A stretch of DNA of 64,000 nucleotides from Thioalkalivibrio thiocyanodenitrificans ARhD 1. Lineage in GTDB: Bacteria > Pseudomonadota > Gammaproteobacteria > Ectothiorhodospirales > Ectothiorhodospiraceae. The stretch spans positions 383,583 through 447,582 of the forward strand of contig NZ_KB900536.1 in assembly GCF_000378965.1 (NCBI RefSeq), in the 5' to 3' direction. Below are positions 1 to 9,744 of this stretch, one piece after another (positions within the stretch are counted from its first letter, which is position 1; each line of letters begins with the position of its first letter). The notes below the pieces were generated by a model. The model did not search any database. It was not told the DNA's origin and saw only the letters and a list, made by a program, of their open reading frames with translations. A program made the position numbers and the translations under genes.

Positions 1-1
1 G

Positions 2-523
2 CATCCCACCCTCATTCCGCATCGCCGCCTGATCGCCAATGTGGACGGAGTGATGAACGCCGTGCTGGTGATGGGTGATGCCGTGGGTCCGACGCTCTAC
101 TACGGTGCCGGTGCCGGCGCCGAGCCCACCGCTTCCGCCGTGGTGGCGGACCTGGTGGACGTGGTGCGGGCGCTCACGTCCGATCCGGAGAACCGGGTAC
201 CGCACCTGGCCTTCCAGGCGGATGCGCTGTCCGACACGGCCGTGCTGTCCATGGAAGAGGTACAAACGGCGTTCTACCTGCGTCTGCGGGTACAGGACAG
301 GCCCGGCGTGCTGGCGGATATCACCCGCATCCTGGGCGATCAGGACATCAGTCTGGAGGCTGTACTGCAGCGCGAGCCCGACGAGGCCGCCGCCGAGGCC
401 AGTGTCATTCTGCTCACGCACAAGGTGCGCGAGGGCAACATGAACAAGGCCATCGAGGCCATCCAGCGGCTGGAGACCGTGATCGCCCCGGTGATCCGCA
501 TCCGGCTGGAGAGCCTGAAGTAA
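2..523 (+). CDS. hom: Homoserine dehydrogenase, C-terminal part (truncated by window start)
   Basis: The open frame runs in from the window edge, so the NAD(P)-binding and most of the catalytic part lie outside. The visible 173 residues begin with the end of the catalytic domain (GVMNAVLVMGDAVGPTLYYG, a typical homoserine dehydrogenase stretch). They finish with an ACT domain (FYLRLRVQDRPGVLADITRI), the regulatory fold that commonly mediates threonine feedback in monofunctional enzymes. The enzyme reduces aspartate semialdehyde to homoserine in threonine, methionine and isoleucine synthesis. thrC follows on the same strand about 150 bases later, so the two are probably a threonine operon interrupted only by a hairpin-forming repeat. 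Identification is confident; the start is not visible. Confidence 0.93.
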   Translation, partial: HPTLIPHRRLIANVDGVMNAVLVMGDAVGPTLYYGAGAGAEPTASAVVADLVDVVRALTSDPENRVPHLAFQADALSDTAVLSMEEVQTAFYLRLRVQDRPGVLADITRILGDQDISLEAVLQREPDEAAAEASVILLTHKVREGNMNKAIEAIQRLETVIAPVIRIRLESLK

Positions 524-535
524 ACCCTAAACCTC

Positions 536-623
536 GACGCGAAGGCGCAAAGACGCGGAGGTTCGCAAAGAGTGCCTTTTGAAGTGATTTCAAGCTCTCT
601 TTGCGTCATTGCGTCTTCGCGTC
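536..623. repeat. Inverted repeat built from 8-nt units between hom and thrC
   Basis: The left arm is a run of units of the form CGCRAAGR (538-571) and the right arm is three units of the form TCTTTGCG, TCATTGCG, TCTTCGCG (598-621). The arms are complementary, for example CGCAAAGAG at 564-572 with CTCTTTGCG at 597-605, and could form a long hairpin in RNA. It begins 12 bases after the hom stop. A short T-rich stretch follows, so partial termination or 3' stabilisation is possible; no function is shown. Confidence 0.75.
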
Positions 624-675
624 AAATCTTTTGACTTTCAGCCTCGAAAGCTGAATCAGATACGAGTACATCAAG

Positions 676-1815
676 ATGCCATTTCGAACCCGCTACACCG
701 GTCTGATCGACCGTTACCGTGACCGGCTGCCGGTGCACGACGATACCCGCATCATCAGCCTCGGCGAGGGCAACACGCCGCTGATCCGCCTGAACAACAT
801 TCCGCGCATCGTCGGCAGGGAAGTGGATATCTACGTGAAGTACGAGGGGCTGAACCCCACAGGTTCATTCAAGGATCGCGGCATGACCATGGCCGTGACC
901 AAGGCGGTGGAGGAGGGTTCAAAGGCCATCATCTGCGCCTCCACGGGCAATACGTCCGCGGCCGCCGCCGCTTATGCGGCCCGTGCCGGCATCGCCGCTT
1001 TCGTTATCATTCCGGACGGCAAGATCGCCATGGGCAAGCTGGCCCAGGCCATGATGCACGGCTCGGTGGTCATCCAGATCAAGGGCAACTTCGATGACGG
1101 CATGCGCCTCGTGAAGGAAGTGGCCAGCGAGGCACCGGTGACCATCGTCAACTCCATCAATCCCTATCGGCTCCAGGGCCAGAAAACCGCCGCCTTCGAG
1201 ATCACGGAGGAACTGGGGCGCGCGCCGGACTATCACTGTCTGCCGGTGGGCAACGCCGGAAACATTACCGCGCACTGGATCGGCTATTGCGAGTACAGTT
1301 CCGCCTCCGGCGATCATGTCACCGAGGCCTGCACCTTCTGCAAGGGACATTGTGCGTACGCGGGTGGCGCCATCGTGGGAAACCGTCCGAAGATGGTGGG
1401 GTACCAGGCCGCCGGCAGCGCACCCTTCATGCGCGGCGAGATGGTGGACAACCCCGATACGGTGGCCACTGCCATCCGTATCGGGCATCCCCAGTCATGG
1501 GATTCCGCCTGGAAGGTGAAGGAGGAATCCGGCGGCTGGTTCGATGAATGCACGGACGCCGAGATCCTCGCGGCGCAGAAACTGCTGGCCGAAAAGGAGG
1601 GGGTGTTCTGCGAACCGGCCTCCGCCGCTTCCCTTGCCGGCGCGTTGCGGGACGTGCAGAACGACAGGATCCCCGAGGGCTCCAGCATCGTCTGCACCCT
1701 CACCGGCCACGGGCTCAAGGATCCCGACACCGCCATCGCCCAGAGCACCCGCCCGCTGATCAACGTCGAGGCCACTCTGGATCAGGTGAAGCGGGCGATT
1801 CTGGATAACATGTAA
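676..1815 (+). CDS. thrC: Threonine synthase with Cys-rich insertion
   Basis: This PLP enzyme converts O-phosphohomoserine to threonine. The PLP lysine is K66 in PTGSFKDRGM, and the phosphate-binding GNAGNI loop is at 192-197. The length of 379 residues is somewhat above the roughly 350 of the short ThrC class. The extra material lies right after ITAHWIGY: residues 205-238 hold four cysteines (C205, C219, C222, C226) spaced C-x13-C-x2-C-x3-C, where homologues I know have a short charged loop. This looks like a metal-binding or redox-active knuckle, but that is inference. The gene follows hom on the same strand, consistent with a threonine operon. Confidence 0.95.
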   Translation: MPFRTRYTGLIDRYRDRLPVHDDTRIISLGEGNTPLIRLNNIPRIVGREVDIYVKYEGLNPTGSFKDRGMTMAVTKAVEEGSKAIICASTGNTSAAAAAYAARAGIAAFVIIPDGKIAMGKLAQAMMHGSVVIQIKGNFDDGMRLVKEVASEAPVTIVNSINPYRLQGQKTAAFEITEELGRAPDYHCLPVGNAGNITAHWIGYCEYSSASGDHVTEACTFCKGHCAYAGGAIVGNRPKMVGYQAAGSAPFMRGEMVDNPDTVATAIRIGHPQSWDSAWKVKEESGGWFDECTDAEILAAQKLLAEKEGVFCEPASAASLAGALRDVQNDRIPEGSSIVCTLTGHGLKDPDTAIAQSTRPLINVEATLDQVKRAILDNM

Positions 1816-1817
1816 TC

Positions 1818-1939
1818 GAAGTGGGAAGTGTGAATTGGGAAGTGAGAAGTGAAACCCGGGGCGGTGCCAATCGCTCATTCATCGATTGTTCGGATATCCC
1901 TTCTCGTTCGCACTTCTCAATTCCCACTTCTCACTTCCA
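1818..1939. repeat. Heptad inverted repeat at the convergent ends of thrC and the DUF815 gene
   Basis: Five consecutive 7-nt units of the form GAAGTGN or GAATTGG run from 1818 to 1852. The complementary arm, units of the form ACTTCTC, AATTCCC, ACTTCTC, runs from about 1912 to 1939. The left arm starts 3 bases after the thrC stop, and the right arm includes the last codons of the opposing ATPase gene. The left arm is nearly the same as the element at 31841-31875. It could act as a bidirectional terminator, but there is no clear T-run. Confidence 0.8.
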
Positions 1940-2789
1940 GCCCCTTCCGCCCCGCCCGGTCCTTCGCGAACTGCCAGGCCACGCGTCCGCTGCGTGAGCC
2001 CCGGCCCAGGGCATAACGCAGGGCCTCGGCGCGGCTTTCCTCTGTCATGGTGCCGCCGAGCCTGACGAGCCAGTGGTCCACCACGGCGAGGTACTGGTCC
2101 TGCGTGAAGGGATGGAAGGCGAGCCAGAGGCCGAAGCGCTCTGACAGGGAGATCTTTTCCTCCACCGCCTCGCCCGGGTGAATCTCGTCGTCCACCCGTT
2201 TCACCTCCAGGTTGTCCATCATCTTCTCCGGCATCAGATGGCGCCGGTTGGAGGTGGCGTGGATGAGCACATTCTCGGGCGTCCCTTCCAATGAGCCGTC
2301 GAGCATCGCCTTGAGCGCCTTGTAGCCCGGATCGCTGGCCTCGAAGGACAGGTCGTCGGCCAGCAGGATGAAGCGCTCGGGCCGTCCGGCAAGCGGCTTC
2401 GCGATATCCGGCAGGTGTGTCAGATCCTGTCCGTCCACCTGGATGATGCGCAGGCCGTCCTCGCTGAACTCGTTGAGCAGCGCGCGCATCAGCGAGGATT
2501 TGCCCGTGCCCCGGGCGCCCCACAGCAGCACGTTGTTGGCGGGCAGGTGTTTCAGGAACTGCCGGGTGTTGCGCACCAGCAGCGTCTTCTGGCGCTCGAT
2601 GTGGAGCAGGTCGTCGAGGGACAGTGGCGCGATCCCGTGCACCGGGCTCAGGTGCCCGTCGCGGTGCCAACGGTGGGCCGGGGCGGTCCAGTCCGGGTCC
2701 GGCGCCGGCGCAGGCAGCAGCCGCTCGGCCCGGTCCATGAGCCGGGAGAACTGTGCCAGCACGGCTTTTAGTTCGGTGTCCTGGGGCAT
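1917..2789 (-). CDS. DUF815-family AAA+ ATPase
   Basis: The protein (290 residues from the chosen start) matches the DUF815 family of P-loop ATPases, whose cellular role is not well defined. A Walker A motif is visible as LLWGARGTGKSSLMRAL in the middle, with a Walker B-like stretch ILLADDLSFE and a downstream ATSNRRHL segment typical of the family. I chose the ATG at 2789 (MPQDTELKAV) instead of the upstream in-frame ATG at 2855, because homology begins there. The last codons lie inside the 1818-1939 repeat, so the C-terminal tail LEVRSGN is repeat-derived. It stands alone, convergent with thrC and divergent from the uvrA-like gene. Confidence 0.85.
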   Translation of the reverse strand: MPQDTELKAVLAQFSRLMDRAERLLPAPAPDPDWTAPAHRWHRDGHLSPVHGIAPLSLDDLLHIERQKTLLVRNTRQFLKHLPANNVLLWGARGTGKSSLMRALLNEFSEDGLRIIQVDGQDLTHLPDIAKPLAGRPERFILLADDLSFEASDPGYKALKAMLDGSLEGTPENVLIHATSNRRHLMPEKMMDNLEVKRVDDEIHPGEAVEEKISLSERFGLWLAFHPFTQDQYLAVVDHWLVRLGGTMTEESRAEALRYALGRGSRSGRVAWQFAKDRAGRKGLEVRSGN

Positions 2790-2942
2790 GGTGGATGTCC
2801 GGTTAATGCATTTCTGCAAGCATCGGGGAGAGTTGCTTGAAAAGTCAAAATCCAAAGTCTCTGCGCCCCTGCGGCAAGCTTATAGGGTTTATGGACACAG
2901 CTCCCATCGCATCGGTTAATCTGTGCCGTCCCGCAAGCCGCC

Positions 2943-5900
2943 ATGAAGCACATGTCCCAGGACCGTATCCGCATCTTCGGTGCCCGCCAGAACAATCTCA
3001 AGGGCCTCGATATCGAGCTGCCGCTCAACGAATTGATCGTGGTCACCGGCGTGTCGGGGTCCGGCAAGTCCTCGCTCGCCTTCGATACGGTGTATGCGGA
3101 GGGGCAGCGCCGCTATGTGGAGACCTTCTCGCCCTACGCCCGGCAGTTCCTGGACCGCATGGACAAGCCGGCGGTGGATCGCATCGAGGGCGTGCTGCCG
3201 GCCATCGCCATTGACCAGACCAACCCGGTGCGCACCTCCCGCTCCACCGTGGGTACCATGACGGAGCTGAACGATCACCTGAAGCTGCTCTATGCCCGGG
3301 GTGCGCACCTGCACTGCCGGGGCTGCGGCGCGCGGGTGAGGCGGGATACGCCCGAGTCGATCGCCGGCGAGTGGCTCACCCGGGACGGGACGGGGCAAAC
3401 GCGCGTCATGGTGGTCTTTCCGGTGTCCGTGCCGGAGAACTTCACAGTCGAGGAAGTGAAGGGGCACCTGAGGGCCCAGGGTTACGAGCGTCTCCACCTG
3501 GATCTGGCGTCGCGACTTGAGGTGATCCAGGACCGGTTGCGGGCGCAGCCCGCCAATCGTGGGCGCCTGGTGGAGGCCCTCGAGGCGGCCCTGCACCATG
3601 GCCAGGGACGCGTGCGGGTCTACCCCCTGGGCGAGGACCGCGAGCCCCACGCGCCCATAGACTATTCCGCGGATCTGCACTGCGCCGCCTGCGACCTGCA
3701 TTACAGCGAGCCCACTCCCAACCACTTCTCCTTCAATTCCCCCATCGGCGCCTGCGAGGCCTGCCGGGGGTTCGGGCGTACCATGGGCATCGATCTAAAC
3801 CTGGTGATCCCGGACGGCCGCGTGAGTCTGGGGGACGGGGCGGTGAAGCCCTGGCAGACCGATGCCTACTACGAGTGTCAGGCGGAGCTGAAGACCTTCG
3901 CCCGCAAGCGGGGCATTCCACTGGACGTTCCCTGGGACGAGCTGACCGACGAACAGCGGGAATGGGTGATCGAGGGGGAGGGGGATTTTGATGAGGGTGT
4001 CTGGTACGGCGTCCGGCGCTTCTTCGACTGGCTGGAGACCCGGAGCTACAAGATGCACATCCGGGTGCTGCTGTCGCGCTACCGCAGCTATGAGCCCTGC
4101 AAGGCCTGCCATGGCGCGAGGCTCAGGCCCGACTCCCTGCTGTGGCGCCTGGGCACGAAGCCCGATGCGGATGCCGTGCTGTCACCCACCGCGCGCTTCC
4201 TGCCCGCGGGGGTCTCCTGGTCTCGGGATCTGCTCCAGTCATTGCCGGGCCTGTGCCTGCATGATCTCATGCAGGTGCCCCTGGAGCGCTGCAAGCAGTT
4301 CTTCGATGGACTGCATCTGCCCAAGCCACTGGACGAGGCCACGGACCTGCTGCTGTCCGAGATCCGCGCGCGGCTGAACTATCTCTGCGAAGTGGGGCTT
4401 CGTTATCTGACCCTGGACCGCCAGTCCCGCACCCTGTCCGGCGGCGAGGTGCAGCGGATCAACCTGACCACTGCGCTGGGCACCTCGCTTGTGAACACCC
4501 TGTTCGTGCTGGACGAGCCCTCCATCGGCCTGCACCCGAGAGACATGGATCGGGTGGTGGGCGTGATGCGCCGGCTGCGGGATGCGGGCAACTCCCTGCT
4601 GGTGGTGGAACACGATCCCCAGGTGATGCGCGCCGCCGATCGCATCCTCGACATGGGGCCGGGTCCGGGTGAGCGGGGCGGGGAGGTGGTGTTCTTCGGC
4701 ACGCCGGCGCAGATCCTGCGTTCCCGCAGGTCCCTCACGGGGCAGTATCTGACTGGCCGCAGACAGGTGGCCCCGTCCTCCGCCAGCCAGCCTCCGGACC
4801 GGGACACGGCGTGGCTGGAACTGCGCGGTGCCGCCGAGCACAACCTCAAGGGCATCCATGCGCGCTTCCCCCTGGGGCGTCTGGTGTGCGTCACCGGCGT
4901 GTCCGGCTCGGGCAAGTCCACCCTGATCCAGGATCTGCTGTATCCGGCGCTGGCCAGGCTCAAGGGTCGCCCGGAGTATCCGTCCGGGGCCTTCGAGTCC
5001 TTGTCCGGTCACGAGTCCCTGGACGCGGTGGTGATGGTGGACCAGTCCCCCATCGGCCGCACCGCCCGTTCCTGCCCGGCCAGCTACGTGGGCGCCCTTG
5101 ATGCCATCCGCAAGCTGTTCGCCGAGGAGCCCCTGGCAAAGGAACGGAGCTACACCGCCGGGACCTTCAGCTTCAACTCCGGCAACGGCCGCTGTCCGGT
5201 GTGCACAGGCTCCGGCTTCGAGCATGTGGAGATGCAGTTCCTCTCGGATGTCTACCTGCGCTGCGGCGAATGTGACGGCAGGCGCTACCGGCCCGAGGTG
5301 CTCCAGGTCAAGGCCCTGGGGGCGCAGGGTCACGCCGCGGATCTGTCGGCGGTGCTGGAGATGACCGTCTCCCAGGCCCTGGCATTCTTCGCCCATGTTC
5401 CCGAGGTGCTGCAGAGTCTGGAGCCGTTGGCGGCCGTGGGTCTGGAATACCTGCGCCTGGGCCAGCCGGTTCCGACGCTCTCCGGCGGCGAGGCCCAGCG
5501 CCTGAAGCTGGCCGGACACCTGGCGGCGCGTCAGCGGGGAAAGGGCCGGGGCACCACACTGTTCCTGCTGGACGAGCCCACCACGGGCCTGCATTTCGAG
5601 GACATCGCCCGGCTGCTCAAGGCCCTGCGCCGACTGCAGGCGGAGGGGCACTCCCTGATCGTCATCGAGCACAACCTGGACGTGATCCGCGCCGCCGACT
5701 GGCTCATGGACCTGGGCCCCGAGGGGGGCGACGGGGGCGGCGAGATCGTCTGCGAGGGCGCCCCCGCGCAGGTGATGAAACATCCCCGCTCCCATACCGG
5801 TGCCGCCCTGCGCGCGGACGCGCAAGGACTCGTCGCGGAAACCGCCGCGCCTGCCTACAGGACTTCACGGGCCCTGCCCGCGGAGATCCGCATCAGCAAC

Positions 5901-8450
5901 GCCCGGGAGCACAACCTCAAGGGCGTGGACATCCGGGTGCCCCGGGACCGCTTCACGGCGATCACCGGCGTGTCCGGCTCCGGCAAGAGCACCGTGGCCT
6001 TCGACATCCTGTTCAACGAGGGTCAGCGCCGCTACCTGGAGTCGCTGAATGCCTACGCCCGCTCCCTGGTGCAGCCGGCCTCCCGGCCTGAGGTGGACGC
6101 GGTCACCGGCATCCCCCCCACCGTGGCCATCGAGCAGCGCACCAGCCGGGGCGGACACAAGAGCACCGTGGGCACGCTCACCGAGGTGCACCACTTCCTG
6201 CGCCTGCTGTACGTGAAGCTGGGGACCCAGTACTGCCCGGACTGCGACGTGGCCATCGAGCCTCAGACCCCAGAGGCAATCCTGGCCGCGCTGCTCAAAC
6301 AGTGGAAAGGCAGGGAGGTGCAGGTGCTGGCGCCCCTCGTCTCGGCGCGCAAGGGCTATTACACGGATCTTGCCCGCTGGGCCCGTGCCCGGGGTTTTGA
6401 ACACCTGCGCGTGGATGGCGAACTGATCCCCACCAACCCCTGGCCGCGCCTGGATCGCTACCGGGAACACGACATCGAACTACCGGTGGCGAGCCTTAAG
6501 ATTACGCCAATGGCCGAGGCAGAGCTGCGTCAGGCCATTGCCCGGGGACTGGATCTGGGCAAGGGCATGATCCGGGTGGCAACCGTCGCAGGCCGTGCCG
6601 CCGAGAGACTCTATTCCACGGAACGGGCCTGTCCCTCCTGTGCCCGGTCCTTCGACGTGCCCGATCCGCGCCTGTTCTCCTACAACGCCCGCCACGGTTG
6701 GTGCATTACCTGCTTCGGCACCGGCGTGGTGTTGAAGGGCTTCGACGAGGTCCACAGTGGCGAGGAAGGGGAATGGCTGGAAGAGGGCGAGACGCGCCAG
6801 ACCTGTCCTGCCTGCCATGGCCAGCGCCTGCGGCCCGAGGCCCTGGCCGTGCGCTTCCGGGAGCGCTCCATCGGCGAGCTCTCGGCCCTGCCGGTGAAGG
6901 TGGCGCGCGGCTGGTTCGAGAAGCTGAAACCGAAGGCGCGTGAATCTGCCATCGCCCGGGACATCCTGCCGGAGATCCGCGGCCGGCTCGCCTTCCTGGA
7001 ACAGGTGGGGCTGGGTTATCTGAGTCTGGATCGCGGCGCTCCGACGCTGTCCGGCGGCGAGGCCCAGCGCATCCGCCTGGCGGCCCAACTGGGCACCAAC
7101 CTCCAGGGGGTCTGCTACATCCTGGACGAGCCCACCATCGGCCTGCACCCCCGGGACAACCGCATGCTGCTGGATACCCTGCATCGCCTGCAGGCCAAGG
7201 GCAACACCGTGGTGGTGGTGGAGCACGACGAGGAAACCATCCGCAGCGCCGAGCACGTGATTGATCTGGGCCCCGGTGCCGGGGAGCGGGGCGGACGGCT
7301 GGTGGCCCAGGGCAGTGTGAAGCAGCTGATGAACACGCCCGAGTCCCTGACCGGGCAGTTCCTGGCGCACCCTCTGAAACACCCGCTCATGGCGCGCCGC
7401 CCTACCCGGGCAGGGCAGGAGCCGGCCCTGCGCATCCGGGGAGCCCGGCTCAACAACCTGCGCGACGTGGACGTGTCCATTCCCCTCAACCGCCTGGTAT
7501 GCGTCACCGGCGTATCCGGCTCCGGCAAGTCCACCCTTGTGCGGGAGGTGCTCTACCGGAACCTTTCCGGGCGGGTGGGCAGGCGGGGCCGCAAGCCGGC
7601 CCTGACGGGCTGTGACGCCCTGGAAGGCTGGCAGGACCTGGAACGGGTGCTGGAGGTGGACCAGACCCCCATCGGGCGCACGCCGCGATCCTGCCCCGCC
7701 ACCTACGTGGGCGTGTTCGACCGCATCCGCAGGCTGTTCGCCGAGACCCCCGAGGCACGACTGAGGGGCTGGAACGCCTCGCGTTTTTCCTTCAACACCA
7801 GTGGCGGGCGCTGTGACGTCTGTGAAGGGCAGGGTGTGCGGCGCATCGAGATGAGCTTCCTGCCCGACGTGGTGGTGCCCTGCGAGGCCTGCGGCGGCGG
7901 GCGCTACGGCCGGGAAACGCTGGAAGCGCGCTACCGGGAATGTTCCGTCGCGGACGTCTTGCAGATGAGCGTGGACGAGGCTGTGCCCTTTTTCACCGCC
8001 CACCCGGCCATCCACCACACCCTGCAGTTGCTCCAGAACGTGGGCCTCGGTTACCTGCGCCTGGGCCAGCCCAGCCCGACCCTGTCCGGTGGTGAGGCCC
8101 AGCGAATGAAGCTGGTGACCGAGCTTGCCAGGGTGCGCCCGGATGTGCGAGGGCGCCGCAAGGAACCCAAGGGAAGTCTCTACGTCCTCGACGAACCCAC
8201 CGTTGGTCTGCACATGGCCGACGTGGTCAGGCTGATCCGCGTGCTGCACCACCTGGTGGAGGCGGGGCACTCGGTGGTCGTCATTGAGCATAATCTTGAC
8301 GTGATCGCCGAGGCCGATTGGATCGTGGACATGGGCCCCGGGGGGGGTGACGGGGGCGGCCGCGTTGTGGCGCAGGGAGCGCCTGAGCGCATGGTGCGGC
8401 GAAAGTCGGCCACCGGTCGTGTCCTGCAGACGTTTCTTGCCGACCGTTGA
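2943..8450 (+). CDS. Double-length UvrA-type ATPase (tandem fusion)
   Basis: At 1835 residues this is about twice the normal UvrA (about 940). Four Walker A motifs of the form GVSGSGKS occur near residues 38, 650, 1010 and 1520, and four ABC signatures LSGGE(V/A)QR are present, so one chain contains the ATPase set of a UvrA dimer. CxxC pairs of UvrA-type zinc modules are visible in both halves (for example CRGCGARV and CPDCDVAI, then the CPVC/CGEC and CDVC/CEAC pairs). UvrA recognises bulky DNA lesions and loads UvrB. Double-length paralogues are known in several proteobacteria, usually beside a standard uvrA elsewhere, and some have been linked to drug or antibiotic resistance. A start at the internal ATG (2952, MSQDRI) is also possible. 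It appears monocistronic. Confidence 0.93.
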   Translation: MKHMSQDRIRIFGARQNNLKGLDIELPLNELIVVTGVSGSGKSSLAFDTVYAEGQRRYVETFSPYARQFLDRMDKPAVDRIEGVLPAIAIDQTNPVRTSRSTVGTMTELNDHLKLLYARGAHLHCRGCGARVRRDTPESIAGEWLTRDGTGQTRVMVVFPVSVPENFTVEEVKGHLRAQGYERLHLDLASRLEVIQDRLRAQPANRGRLVEALEAALHHGQGRVRVYPLGEDREPHAPIDYSADLHCAACDLHYSEPTPNHFSFNSPIGACEACRGFGRTMGIDLNLVIPDGRVSLGDGAVKPWQTDAYYECQAELKTFARKRGIPLDVPWDELTDEQREWVIEGEGDFDEGVWYGVRRFFDWLETRSYKMHIRVLLSRYRSYEPCKACHGARLRPDSLLWRLGTKPDADAVLSPTARFLPAGVSWSRDLLQSLPGLCLHDLMQVPLERCKQFFDGLHLPKPLDEATDLLLSEIRARLNYLCEVGLRYLTLDRQSRTLSGGEVQRINLTTALGTSLVNTLFVLDEPSIGLHPRDMDRVVGVMRRLRDAGNSLLVVEHDPQVMRAADRILDMGPGPGERGGEVVFFGTPAQILRSRRSLTGQYLTGRRQVAPSSASQPPDRDTAWLELRGAAEHNLKGIHARFPLGRLVCVTGVSGSGKSTLIQDLLYPALARLKGRPEYPSGAFESLSGHESLDAVVMVDQSPIGRTARSCPASYVGALDAIRKLFAEEPLAKERSYTAGTFSFNSGNGRCPVCTGSGFEHVEMQFLSDVYLRCGECDGRRYRPEVLQVKALGAQGHAADLSAVLEMTVSQALAFFAHVPEVLQSLEPLAAVGLEYLRLGQPVPTLSGGEAQRLKLAGHLAARQRGKGRGTTLFLLDEPTTGLHFEDIARLLKALRRLQAEGHSLIVIEHNLDVIRAADWLMDLGPEGGDGGGEIVCEGAPAQVMKHPRSHTGAALRADAQGLVAETAAPAYRTSRALPAEIRISNAREHNLKGVDIRVPRDRFTAITGVSGSGKSTVAFDILFNEGQRRYLESLNAYARSLVQPASRPEVDAVTGIPPTVAIEQRTSRGGHKSTVGTLTEVHHFLRLLYVKLGTQYCPDCDVAIEPQTPEAILAALLKQWKGREVQVLAPLVSARKGYYTDLARWARARGFEHLRVDGELIPTNPWPRLDRYREHDIELPVASLKITPMAEAELRQAIARGLDLGKGMIRVATVAGRAAERLYSTERACPSCARSFDVPDPRLFSYNARHGWCITCFGTGVVLKGFDEVHSGEEGEWLEEGETRQTCPACHGQRLRPEALAVRFRERSIGELSALPVKVARGWFEKLKPKARESAIARDILPEIRGRLAFLEQVGLGYLSLDRGAPTLSGGEAQRIRLAAQLGTNLQGVCYILDEPTIGLHPRDNRMLLDTLHRLQAKGNTVVVVEHDEETIRSAEHVIDLGPGAGERGGRLVAQGSVKQLMNTPESLTGQFLAHPLKHPLMARRPTRAGQEPALRIRGARLNNLRDVDVSIPLNRLVCVTGVSGSGKSTLVREVLYRNLSGRVGRRGRKPALTGCDALEGWQDLERVLEVDQTPIGRTPRSCPATYVGVFDRIRRLFAETPEARLRGWNASRFSFNTSGGRCDVCEGQGVRRIEMSFLPDVVVPCEACGGGRYGRETLEARYRECSVADVLQMSVDEAVPFFTAHPAIHHTLQLLQNVGLGYLRLGQPSPTLSGGEAQRMKLVTELARVRPDVRGRRKEPKGSLYVLDEPTVGLHMADVVRLIRVLHHLVEAGHSVVVIEHNLDVIAEADWIVDMGPGGGDGGGRVVAQGAPERMVRRKSATGRVLQTFLADR

Positions 8451-8610
8451 TGACCGCGTTGCAGGCATCCCCGGACGTTGGAATCAGGAAAGACGGGGGC
8501 CTCACGGGTCCGGCCACTCCCGAGGCCGGCATTCTGCGGATCGGTCCATCGTCTGGCCCGGCCGAACGTGATATGGTTTTCACTTGAACACGGATCCGTG
8601 AGAGAGCCCC

Positions 8611-9048
8611 ATGAACCACGACGCCAATCAGAGCAGCGACCCCGATCGGGCGGTGGCGTTCATGTCCCATGACCACGAGGAAGCCCGGCATCTTCTGGAG
8701 CGGATCGTGGAGAGCCTCGCGTCCAGCACGGGCGGCGAGAGCCCGGACCTTCGCAAGGATCTCCGGGATTTCATCGAGCACACGCGCGCGCATTTCAACC
8801 GGGAAGAATCCCTGATGCGGGAGATCGACTTTCCGCCATTGCCTGTCCACAAGCAGGAACACGACGCGCGTCTGGAGGAACTGGTCAGCTGCCTTGACGA
8901 TCTGGACGCGGGCGCTGTGAGCCTGGACGAGGTGCGGGAGCTCTTCATGGGCCGGTTCCTGCCCTGGTATCGCCGCCATTGCGCCACGATGGATGTCGCC
9001 ACGGAGAAATTCGCCAAGGCACATATTGAAACCAAGGATGACGGTTGA
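8611..9048 (+). CDS. Hemerythrin domain protein
   Basis: This 145-residue protein has the spaced ligands of a di-iron hemerythrin four-helix bundle: H22, H61 and E65 (HFNREE), H80 and H84 (HKQEH), H123 and D128. Bacterial hemerythrins bind O2 or NO, or serve in iron storage and Fe-S repair. It is convergent with nsrR, which senses nitric oxide, so a role in NO or oxygen handling is plausible though not shown. I see no NsrR-like palindrome just upstream. The start has an AGAG Shine-Dalgarno-like stretch 8-10 bases upstream (gagagcccc before ATG). Confidence 0.88.
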   Translation: MNHDANQSSDPDRAVAFMSHDHEEARHLLERIVESLASSTGGESPDLRKDLRDFIEHTRAHFNREESLMREIDFPPLPVHKQEHDARLEELVSCLDDLDAGAVSLDEVRELFMGRFLPWYRRHCATMDVATEKFAKAHIETKDDG

Positions 9049-9112
9049 AGGATCGGGGATGAACGCCTGATCTGCCCGCTGACCGGGAGGGGACCCATTC
9101 AACGGTCCACCT

Positions 9113-9547
9113 TCACCTCTTGGTGATCAGCGTCCCCGCCAGTTTGCTCTCCCGGTTCCGGACCAGGTCGGCCAGGGTGACCCGGTCCAGTGTGTCCATG
9201 AATGCGTCCCGGGCATCGTTGAGCACGTTCTTCAGGCGGCAGTCCGGCAGGATGACGCACAATGAAGGCGCGCTGCAGTTGATGATCTCCAGGTTCTCTT
9301 CCATGTCCCGGACCACATCACCCACGCGTGTCTCTTCGGCGGGTCTTGCGAGGCGCATCCCGCCGCTTTTGCCACGGAACGTCCGGATATGGCCCAGTCC
9401 GGCCAGTTCATGGACGACCTTGACCAGGTGGTGGCGGGAGATCTGGTAGGCCTCGGCGATGTCCGAGATCCGGCTCAACCGGTCCGGGTTGACCGCGAGG
9501 TAGATCAGGACGCGCAGGGCAAAGTCAGTACGGCGGGTGATCTGCAT
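9113..9547 (-). CDS. nsrR: Nitric-oxide-sensing repressor NsrR (Rrf2 family)
   Basis: The 144-residue protein has an N-terminal winged helix (MQITRRTDFALRVLIYLA) and the three cluster cysteines C91, C97 and C103 in NCSAPSLCVILPDCRL, the NsrR arrangement for an Fe-S cluster that reacts with NO. NsrR represses NO detoxification genes. The cysteine spacing and the N-terminal sequence separate it from IscR, which is also in this window at 56116. The neighbouring hemerythrin gene, convergent and 64 bases away, fits NO or oxygen handling. Its upstream region is about 200 bases and contains a palindrome at 9655-9688 that could be a regulatory site. Confidence 0.93.
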   Translation of the reverse strand: MQITRRTDFALRVLIYLAVNPDRLSRISDIAEAYQISRHHLVKVVHELAGLGHIRTFRGKSGGMRLARPAEETRVGDVVRDMEENLEIINCSAPSLCVILPDCRLKNVLNDARDAFMDTLDRVTLADLVRNRESKLAGTLITKR

Positions 9548-9654
9548 GTGGGGTTACCAGGGGCAGGGGGGCCATACTCACCGAGCAGGCGTCGGCGGTC
9601 CCCGGTGCGGATAGCGTGGTCATGATGATCGACTCGAAACCTGTGGCATAACAT

Positions 9655-9688
9655 TCAGTAAACCATGTAATCCCCTCGGGTTTACTGA
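9655..9688. promoter_or_regulatory. Perfect 10-bp inverted repeat upstream of nsrR
   Basis: TCAGTAAACC (9655-9664) and GGTTTACTGA (9679-9688) are perfect complements separated by 14 bases. The site lies about 107 bases upstream of the nsrR start and 57 bases beyond the ettA stop. There is no T-run in either direction, so a terminator is less likely than an operator. It does not match the E. coli NsrR consensus that I know. Confidence 0.4.
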
Positions 9689-9744
9689 CCGGGATCAACC
9701 AATTCCCTGCCCCTGCGTCCTCGCTTCGGCCGACGAATCCCCAA

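Noticed and set aside
536-623. The intergenic repeats as CRISPR arrays
   Set aside because: Units are 7-9 nt and contiguous with no spacers, and no cas genes exist in the window.
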